From an uncultured Lachnospiraceae bacterium (GTDB lineage: Bacteria > Bacillota > Clostridia > Lachnospirales > Lachnospiraceae), in NCBI GenBank assembly GCA_949346185.1, contig CASGVX010000173.1:1-5008 (forward strand): DNA of 5,008 nt, in the 5' to 3' direction. The translations under genes and the position numbers were made by a program. A model generated the notes under the pieces. It was not told where the DNA came from and did no database searches. It saw nothing but the letters and a program-made list of their open reading frames with translations. Position 1 is the stretch's first letter. Every line of letters starts with the position of its first letter. Positions 1-4,312 of the stretch are shown in pieces.

Positions 1-864
1 CATCAGGCTTTTTACATACTGAAAATGTCCGGAAGTCTCCCCTTTCAGCCAAATCTCCTGCCTGCTCCGGCTGTAATAGGTCATCCTCCCCGTCTTAATC
101 GTCTTGCCATAGGATTCCTTGTTCATGTAGCCTACCATCAAGACATCTCCCGTGCGGTAATCCTGCACCACTGCCGGAATCAGCCCTTGATCATTCAACT
201 TAAAATCCCCAAAGTCAATCATGCTCTCAAAGACCTCCACATCCAGCCCCTGCTTTTTCAAAGCACGCTTTGCCTTGTAGATGTCCTTCTCCTCAAAATA
301 ATTGGTGAGCACCGCCTCCACCGTATCATGGGACAAGAGCTCTGCCAGATCATTTCTCACCAAGCCATCCCGAATCAGCACCTTCATTTTCGTGCCCCTG
401 ATGGCCTCCTCAAAACTCTTCGTGGTATTAATATGCTTCAGGATGGCAGTGCCAAATCCCAATTCATACAGCGAATCCAGCTGCTCTGCCGTGTGAAAAT
501 CAGCCTTCATGTCAATCTCCACAACTAGCTTTTCTTTCCCAAAGCGGGCAAAAATCTCCCGAAGTTCCTTCTCCTCCGGCAAAAGCGCCTTTCGGATGAC
601 CACTTGGGAAGCCCCGGTATACAAAGCCTTCTTCGCATCCTCGAAACGGCTGACATAGATGCCCGCCATAAAGGGAATGTCAATCTGCTTTTCCGCTGCT
701 CGCACCGTGGCGAGAAACTCCTCCCTCGACTTCTCATCTCCGGTAAAATTATATAAATATAACTCATCCGCTCCCTGGCAGGAATAGCGGTCTGCCAGAT
801 GAACCACGCTGTTTGCCATCTCATTTTCCGCATTGATAAACGGAATCAGTTTCTTTCTCTTCAT
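1..864 (-). CDS. hisI: HisF-like barrel fused to phosphoribosyl-AMP cyclohydrolase (HisI, probably HisIE), 3' end cut by window edge
   Basis: Partial gene: the first 288 codons are visible and the frame is still open at position 1. The ATG at 864-862 is the first start after an in-frame TAG at 868-870, and a GAGG Shine-Dalgarno lies 6 nt upstream. Residues 1 to about 208 read as a HisF/HisA-type ribulose-phosphate-binding barrel: a KLIPFIN first strand, IDIPF third strand, and VVEID with D118. Residues about 220-288 are a HisI domain, seen in AVVQD, VLMVGYMNKE, YYSRSR (263-268) and WLKGETSGH (272-280). The Zn-binding Cys and Mg-binding Asp motifs of HisI, and any HisE domain, would lie past the edge. 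HisI hydrolyses the ring of phosphoribosyl-AMP in the third step of histidine synthesis, in the cytoplasm. The barrel lacks key HisF residues (N11 and N39 where HisF has Asp), so HisF activity is unlikely. It follows hisB by 89 bp, presumably in one transcript. HisI assignment is firm; HisE is inferred. Confidence 0.88.
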   Translation of the reverse strand, partial: MKRKKLIPFINAENEMANSVVHLADRYSCQGADELYLYNFTGDEKSREEFLATVRAAEKQIDIPFMAGIYVSRFEDAKKALYTGASQVVIRKALLPEEKELREIFARFGKEKLVVEIDMKADFHTAEQLDSLYELGFGTAILKHINTTKSFEEAIRGTKMKVLIRDGLVRNDLAELLSHDTVEAVLTNYFEEKDIYKAKRALKKQGLDVEVFESMIDFGDFKLNDQGLIPAVVQDYRTGDVLMVGYMNKESYGKTIKTGRMTYYSRSRQEIWLKGETSGHFQYVKSLM

Positions 865-870
865 CTTCTA

Positions 871-876
871 CCTCAC
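871..876 (-). promoter_or_regulatory. Ribosome-binding site of the HisF-like/HisI fusion gene
   Basis: The minus strand reads GTGAGG, then six bases, then ATG at 864. The in-frame TAG at 868-870 lies between this site and the ATG, so the start cannot be further upstream. This supports the HisF-like domain being a translated part of the protein and not an accidental upstream extension. Confidence 0.65.
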
Positions 877-953
877 TTCTGCAAAAGAAATCCGCACCGA
901 GTGCTGCCAGCTTCTTCCGCAAATATCGTCTGCCTCTGCAAAGGGAGCCGACC

Positions 954-1550
954 TCAGAGCTTTCCCTTCGTAGACAGCACGTCCCCAATCCTCTCATCAT
1001 AGGAAACAGCCTCGTCCAGAGCCTTGGCGAAGGCCTTGAATGCCGCCTCGATGATATGGTGGGTATTTTCTCCATCCAGCATTTTCAGATGAAGGTTCAT
1101 GCCAGCGCTATAGCTGACGGCATAAAAGAACTCATGTACCATCTCCGTGTCAAACTCCCCTAGCTTGGGTGCCGCAAACTTCATATTCTCATTCAAATAT
1201 GGCCTGCCGGATAAATCCAGGGCGCACAGAAGCAGCGCCTCATCCATGGGCAGCACAAAATTGCCAAAGCGCCGAATCCCCCTCTTGTCACCCAAAGCCT
1301 CGGAAATTACCTGCCCCAGCACAATTCCCGTATCCTCGATGGTGTGATGGGAATCCACTTCCAAATCCCCCTCCACCGTCACCTCCAGATCAAAGAGCCC
1401 ATGTCTGGAAAAACTATTCAGCATATGGTCAAAAAAGCCAATGCCTGTGTGAATGTCTGCCTGTCCCGTGCCGTCCAGATTCAGGGTAATCTGAATCCTA
1501 GTTTCCCCCGTCTCCCGAATCACTGTAGCAACTCTGTCCTTTTCTGACAT
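954..1550 (-). CDS. hisB: Imidazoleglycerol-phosphate dehydratase
   Basis: A 198-aa protein with the start chosen at 1550, matching the usual length of about 195 residues for the monofunctional enzyme. It dehydrates imidazoleglycerol phosphate to imidazoleacetol phosphate in histidine synthesis, as a cytoplasmic Mn-dependent 24-mer in known family members. The metal-binding and catalytic signatures are intact: GFFDHML (38-44), DSHHTIEDTG (66-75), MDEAL (102-106), MVHEFF (137-142), NTHHIIEA (162-169) and the C-terminal STKG (193-196). There is no N-terminal histidinol-phosphatase domain, unlike the E. coli bifunctional HisB. The frame stays open upstream to an ATG at 1619 (23 extra residues). 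I prefer 1550 because a G-run ribosome-binding site sits six bases before it and family members begin near this point. The ATG at 1553 is an equally possible start. Upstream is a promoter at 1632-1660; downstream is the HisI fusion gene, 89 bp away. Confidence 0.96.
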   Translation of the reverse strand: MSEKDRVATVIRETGETRIQITLNLDGTGQADIHTGIGFFDHMLNSFSRHGLFDLEVTVEGDLEVDSHHTIEDTGIVLGQVISEALGDKRGIRRFGNFVLPMDEALLLCALDLSGRPYLNENMKFAAPKLGEFDTEMVHEFFYAVSYSAGMNLHLKMLDGENTHHIIEAAFKAFAKALDEAVSYDERIGDVLSTKGKL

Positions 1551-1556
1551 CATAAT

Positions 1557-1561
1557 CCCCC
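1557..1561 (-). promoter_or_regulatory. Ribosome-binding site of hisB, decides the start
   Basis: The minus strand shows GGGGG followed by ATTATGATG. It is six bases from the ATG at 1550 and only three from the ATG at 1553, so 1550 fits best. The G-run pairs with the 16S tail partly through wobble pairs, so it is a moderate site. No comparable site precedes the upstream in-frame ATG at 1619. Confidence 0.5.
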
Positions 1562-1631
1562 ATCTCACTGTAAAGTATTCTTTCAACCGCCATGCAAAGC
1601 CACTCATAAAGAGTGACATCTCTAACTATAT

Positions 1632-1660
1632 AGTATAGCAAATCGCCAGTTCCTTTGCAA
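1632..1660 (-). promoter_or_regulatory. Predicted sigma-A promoter for the hisB transcript
   Basis: On the minus strand, TTGCAA (1660-1655, 4 of 6 matches to the -35 consensus) is followed by exactly 17 bases and then TATACT (1637-1632, 5 of 6 matches to the -10). The -10 is preceded by TGC, giving an extended -10 (TGCTATACT). Initiation would fall near 1625, leaving a leader of about 75 nt before the hisB start. That is too short for a T-box riboswitch, and I see no run of His codons that would suggest a his attenuator. The promoter lies inside an inverted repeat (1637-1673), so its activity may be controlled by whatever uses that repeat. Confidence 0.6.
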
Positions 1661-1673
1661 CTGGCGATTTGCT
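1637..1673 (-). repeat. Perfect 15-bp inverted repeat with 7-nt spacer between ribH and hisB: possible terminator and/or operator
   Basis: The arms are AGCAAATCGCCAGTT (1637-1651) and its exact reverse complement at 1659-1673, around the spacer CCTTTGC. As RNA from the rib side this folds into a strong hairpin about 63 bp after the ribH stop. If only the inner stem forms, UUUGCUAUACU follows, giving a moderate U-rich tail. On the plus strand the tail (TTTGCTTTATAATATT) is better, but no plus-strand gene precedes it. Arm centres are 22 bp apart, about two helical turns, as expected for a dimeric DNA-binding protein. The repeat spans the hisB promoter spacer. The repeat itself is certain; the role is inferred. 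Confidence 0.6.
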
Positions 1674-1736
1674 TTATAATATTGATAGATAATGGGAAAT
1701 CATCCTTTCACATCGACCATAAATAACAGCGCCACA

Positions 1737-2201
1737 TTAACCCAGCTGTTTCGCCAGATTAATCATCTCAATGGCTCCCAGCGCACAGTCATATCCCTTA
1801 TTTCCAGCCTTGGTGCCCGCCCTCTCAATAGCCTGCTCGATATTATCCGTGGTCACCACGCCAAACATCACGGGAATCCCCGCCTCCAAGCCAACTGCCG
1901 CAATTCCCTTGGAAACTTCAGCGCACACATGGTCATAGTGGCTAGTCGCTCCCCGAATTACTGCGCCCAGACAGATAACCGCATCATATTTCCCCGACAG
2001 AGCCATCTTCTTTGCCACCAGCGGGATCTCAAAAGCCCCGGGAACCCAGGCCAGCGTAATATCCTCCTCCCTGACCCCATGGCGCACCAAGCCGTCCTGT
2101 GCGCCGCTAATCAGCTTAGATACGATAAATTCATTGAATCTGGCTCCCACGATGCCAATCTTCGCTCCATCTGCCACTACATTTCCTTCTAATACTCTCA
2201 T
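1737..2201 (-). CDS. ribH: 6,7-dimethyl-8-ribityllumazine synthase (riboflavin synthase beta subunit)
   Basis: A 154-aa protein of normal length for lumazine synthase. It condenses 5-amino-6-ribitylaminouracil with 3,4-dihydroxy-2-butanone 4-phosphate to give 6,7-dimethyl-8-ribityllumazine, the penultimate step of riboflavin synthesis. In Bacillus it forms a 60-subunit capsid around the RibE trimer; that this one does so is inference. Visible motifs are RFNEFI (21-26), PGAFEIP (54-60), GAVIRGATSHYDHVC (79-93, with catalytic His88 by family alignment) and FGVVTTDN (113-120) leading into RAGTKAGNKG (127-136), whose Arg/Lys residues contact substrate phosphate. The ATG at 2207 abuts the AGAGG ribosome-binding site, so the ATG at 2201, six bases downstream of it, is the likely start. 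It is the last rib gene here, 131 bp after ribBA, and is followed by the 1637-1673 inverted repeat. Confidence 0.97.
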   Translation of the reverse strand: MRVLEGNVVADGAKIGIVGARFNEFIVSKLISGAQDGLVRHGVREEDITLAWVPGAFEIPLVAKKMALSGKYDAVICLGAVIRGATSHYDHVCAEVSKGIAAVGLEAGIPVMFGVVTTDNIEQAIERAGTKAGNKGYDCALGAIEMINLAKQLG

Positions 2202-2207
2202 AATCAT

Positions 2208-2212
2208 CCTCT
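2208..2212 (-). promoter_or_regulatory. Ribosome-binding site of ribH, decides the start
   Basis: The minus strand reads AGAGG, then ATGATT, then ATG. The first ATG directly touches the site with no spacer, while the second (2201) has the ideal six-base spacing. This favours a protein beginning MRVLEGN, as in known lumazine synthases. The site begins four bases downstream of a GC-rich hairpin (2217-2259), which may affect ribosome access. Confidence 0.65.
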
Positions 2213-2216
2213 TTTC

Positions 2217-2259
2217 TGCGCCGCATTTTATTTAATAGCAACTCGTGCCATGCGGCGCA
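2217..2259 (-). repeat. GC-rich hairpin between ribBA and ribH, next to the ribH ribosome-binding site
   Basis: A perfect 10-bp inverted repeat: TGCGCCGCAT (2217-2226) and its reverse complement ATGCGGCGCA (2250-2259), with a 23-nt AT-rich loop. In the transcript the 3' arm is followed by GAAAAGAGG and the ribH start. There is no U-tract, so it is not an intrinsic terminator. Plausible roles are stabilising a processed ribH mRNA end, tuning ribH translation, or interaction with the possible small ORF at 2232-2288 that reads into its 5' arm. The repeat is seen directly; the role is inference. Confidence 0.55.
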
Positions 2260-2288
2260 TAGACACGATATTGCCACACTGCTGCCAT
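2232..2288 (-). CDS. Possible 18-codon leader ORF upstream of ribH
   Basis: A short open frame in the 131-bp ribBA-ribH gap, encoding MAAVWQYRVYAPHGTSCY and ending in TAA. GGGAG stands seven bases before its ATG, a credible ribosome-binding site. Codons 10-13 lie in the 5' arm of the 2217-2259 hairpin and the stop is in the loop, so a translating ribosome would open the hairpin just before the ribH start, 30 nt further on. The peptide has no recognisable domain, signal or enriched amino acid. Open frames this short arise often by chance; it is listed because its placement and ribosome-binding site are better than random expectation would require. Confidence 0.22.
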   Translation of the reverse strand: MAAVWQYRVYAPHGTSCY

Positions 2289-2332
2289 ACTTCTTCTCCC
2301 GATGGTTGGTGAATGGCTGTGAATAGCAACCT

Positions 2333-3541
2333 CTAATCTACATTGTTCAAAAGATGACCCATCCGATCCTTCTTCGTCTTCAGGTAGAAGGAGTCATATT
2401 CCCCGGGCTCCATCTCAATGGGAACCCTCTCCACGATCTCCAAGCGATATCCTGACAACCCATATACCTTCAAAGGATTATTGGTCATAAGCCGCAGTTC
2501 CCGGATTCCCAAGTCTACCAATATCTGGGTTCCAATGGTATAATCCCGGGCATCCTCGGGAAATCCCAACTCTAGGTTGGCATCCACCGTATCCCTGCCA
2601 TGATCCTGCAGCTCATACGCCCGAATCTTATTAATGAGGCCAATCCCCCTGCCCTCCTGACGCATATAGAGCAGAACCCCCCTGCCCTCCTTGGCAATCA
2701 TCTTCATAGCGGCGTCATACTGCTGTCCGCAGTCGCATCTGGCGGATCCAAGGGCATCCCCCGTCAGGCATTCCGAATGCACCCGGCACAGCACCGGCGC
2801 CCCGTCAGTGATATCCCCCTTCACCAGCGCCACATGATGTTCCCCATTCAGCTTATTCACATAGCCATGGATGGTAAACTCTCCATAGCGGGTGGGCATC
2901 TTCGCTTTTGCCACGCATTCCACCAAAACCTCATGCTCCTTGCGGTACTGCACCAGATCTGCAATGCGACCGATTTTTAGTTGGTGCTTTTCCGCAAAAG
3001 CCAGCAGTTCCGGGGTTCTCGCCATATACCCATCATCCCGCATAATCTCGCAGCAAAGCCCCACAGGCGCCAGCCCCGCCAATCTTACCAGATCCACCGT
3101 GGCTTCCGTGTGGCCGTTCCGCTCCAGCACCCCTCCCTTTTTTGCCTGAAGGGGAAACATATGCCCCGGCGTGCGGAAATCCTCCGGCCTCACCCCCGGC
3201 GCTACCGTCTTCATAGCAGTGATGGAACGCTCGTAGGCAGAAATCCCCGTCTCCGTATCCTTGTAGTCAATGGACACGGTAAAGGCGGTGCAATGATTGT
3301 CCGTATTCACCTCGCACATCTGGTGCAGCCCCAATCTGTCCGTATACTCCTCATCCATGGGCATGCAGATGAGCCCCTTGGCATAGGATGCCATGAAATT
3401 CACATTCTCCGTGGTGGCAAACTGGGCGGCGCATATCACATCCCCTTCGTTTTCCCTGTCCTCATCGTCAATGACCACCACAATCTTTCCATTCCTGATA
3501 TCCTCCAGCAATTCATCAATCGTGTGAAAAGTTGTTTCCAT
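2333..3541 (-). CDS. ribBA: Bifunctional 3,4-dihydroxy-2-butanone 4-phosphate synthase / GTP cyclohydrolase II
   Basis: A 402-aa protein of typical RibBA length that supplies both precursors of riboflavin. Residues 1 to about 203 are the RibB domain, converting ribulose 5-phosphate to 3,4-dihydroxy-2-butanone 4-phosphate and formate. It has the acidic metal/substrate loop DDEDRENEGD (25-34), RTPGH (123-127) and HTEATVDL (144-151). Residues from about 206 are the RibA domain, opening GTP to the diaminopyrimidine. It has zinc ligands C258, C269 and C271 with the spacing of E. coli RibA, the GTP-binding RQEGRGIGL (294-302), LMTNNPLK (351-358) and GYRLEIVERVP (364-374). Both active sites look complete, so both reactions are expected. 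A strong GGGGAGG site lies seven bases before the ATG. It sits 67 bp after ribE and 131 bp before ribH in the same operon. It is called ribA in the Bacillus subtilis scheme. Confidence 0.98.
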   Translation of the reverse strand: METTFHTIDELLEDIRNGKIVVVIDDEDRENEGDVICAAQFATTENVNFMASYAKGLICMPMDEEYTDRLGLHQMCEVNTDNHCTAFTVSIDYKDTETGISAYERSITAMKTVAPGVRPEDFRTPGHMFPLQAKKGGVLERNGHTEATVDLVRLAGLAPVGLCCEIMRDDGYMARTPELLAFAEKHQLKIGRIADLVQYRKEHEVLVECVAKAKMPTRYGEFTIHGYVNKLNGEHHVALVKGDITDGAPVLCRVHSECLTGDALGSARCDCGQQYDAAMKMIAKEGRGVLLYMRQEGRGIGLINKIRAYELQDHGRDTVDANLELGFPEDARDYTIGTQILVDLGIRELRLMTNNPLKVYGLSGYRLEIVERVPIEMEPGEYDSFYLKTKKDRMGHLLNNVD

Positions 3542-3548
3542 AATTATT

Positions 3549-3555
3549 CCTCCCC
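3549..3555 (-). promoter_or_regulatory. Strong ribosome-binding site of ribBA
   Basis: GGGGAGG on the minus strand, seven bases (AATAATT) before the ribBA ATG at 3541. It is the closest to consensus of the Shine-Dalgarno sites in this window, which suggests RibBA is well translated relative to its neighbours. Confidence 0.7.
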
Positions 3556-3608
3556 TTTCAACTGATAGAAATCTTCGCCACAGAGTAGCGCATTCCTCTA
3601 TTTACTTA

Positions 3609-4268
3609 TCAAAACCCGTGCTTCGCAAGAAAATCCATGGTAATATTGCTCTGCCCCTCCCCCATTTCCTTTTCATCTCTCCCGAAACTCAGAAGCCGCT
3701 CCACATATTTTCCAATCACATCATTTTCCAGATTCACCATATCTCCCGGCTTTCTCTGGAGCAACGTGGTCTCCGCTCCCGTGTGGGGAATCAGAGACAC
3801 GGAAAAACCGCTCTCCGTCACCGCCGCCACCGTCAGGCTGATGCCATCAATGGCAATAGAACCCTTCTCCACAATATATTTTAGCAGCCGTGCCGGGGTG
3901 TCAACCGTGACCCACACGGCATTGCCCTCTCTCTTCATGGAATCAATGGTGCCGGTGCCATCGATGTGGCCGGACACAATATGCCCCCCAAATCTTCCAT
4001 CCGCAGCCATGGCACGTTCCAGATTCACCTGGCTGCCCCGGCTCAGACTCCCCAGCGAGCTCCGCCTCAAGGTCTCCGCCATCACGTCTGCCTTAAATTC
4101 CCCGGATCCCAAGGAGGTCACCGTGAGGCATACCCCATTCACAGCAATGCTGTCGCCAACCCTGCTCCCCTCCAGCACCTCGGAAGCCTCTATGGCAAGC
4201 TCTGCCGAATGATTCCCTTGGCGGATGGATTTTATCCTTCCCATCTCCTCCACAATTCCTGTAAACAT
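3609..4268 (-). CDS. ribE: Riboflavin synthase, alpha subunit
   Basis: A 219-aa protein, normal for the family. It dismutates two molecules of 6,7-dimethyl-8-ribityllumazine into riboflavin plus the pyrimidine that RibH reuses. The two internally homologous lumazine-binding barrels are both present. The first (about 1-88) starts with the family-defining MFTGIVEEMG and contains GVCLTV (45-50). The second (about 95-190) contains GGHIVSGHIDG (94-104), GISLTV (142-147) and IPHT (160-163). A C-terminal helix follows (DVIGKYVERLL, 183-193) for trimer formation. The frame extends upstream to an ATG at 4331 overlapping ribD, but MFTG at 4268 is the conserved start and has a GAGAGGAG site nine bases before it. 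It lies 44 bp downstream of ribD and 67 bp upstream of ribBA. The name follows the Bacillus scheme; the E. coli equivalent is ribC. Confidence 0.98.
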   Translation of the reverse strand: MFTGIVEEMGRIKSIRQGNHSAELAIEASEVLEGSRVGDSIAVNGVCLTVTSLGSGEFKADVMAETLRRSSLGSLSRGSQVNLERAMAADGRFGGHIVSGHIDGTGTIDSMKREGNAVWVTVDTPARLLKYIVEKGSIAIDGISLTVAAVTESGFSVSLIPHTGAETTLLQRKPGDMVNLENDVIGKYVERLLSFGRDEKEMGEGQSNITMDFLAKHGF

Positions 4269-4277
4269 CGCTACCAT

Positions 4278-4285
4278 CTCCTCTC
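4278..4285 (-). promoter_or_regulatory. Ribosome-binding site of ribE, decides the start
   Basis: GAGAGGAG on the minus strand is followed at once by ATGGTAGCG and then the ATG at 4268. The ATG at 4277 touches the site with no spacing, so initiation at 4268 (spacer nine) fits both the site and the conserved MFTGIV N-terminus. The longer reading from 4331 is therefore unlikely. Confidence 0.6.
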
Positions 4286-4312
4286 GCGCATTTCCGATAC
4301 GATCAAGCAATC

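Noticed and set aside
865..953. The 89-bp hisB-HisI gap as a decayed gene remnant.
   Set aside because: Translation of the minus-strand frames shows no recognisable fragment of a his gene; it holds only the GTGAGG ribosome-binding site of the next gene.
1601..1615. A small inverted repeat CACTC-ATAAA-GAGTG in the hisB leader.
   Set aside because: Only five base pairs with no extension; too weak and too likely by chance to call a regulatory hairpin.
1655..1682. A plus-strand promoter using the same palindromic TTGCAA and TAATAT or TATAAT.
   Set aside because: Spacers are 16 bp to TAATAT and only 14 bp to TATAAT, and no plus-strand gene follows; the minus-strand promoter fits better.
2234..2330. 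A 9-nt direct repeat AATAGCAAC at 2234-2242 and 2322-2330 in the ribBA-ribH gap.
   Set aside because: Too short and without further similarity around it; no sign of an insertion or duplication.
2981..3565. Long open frames on the plus strand (also 25-528, 1692-2192 and 3637-4212).
   Set aside because: Each lies antisense to a well-conserved rib or his gene, has low-complexity Pro/Ser/His/Arg-rich translation with no recognisable motif, and is explained by the codon bias of the opposite strand.
3558..3593. An 11-codon minus-strand ORF (MRYSVAKISIS) in the ribE-ribBA gap.
   Set aside because: The AGAGG before it is only about one base from the ATG, the ORF is very short and there is no associated structure; chance is the simplest explanation.
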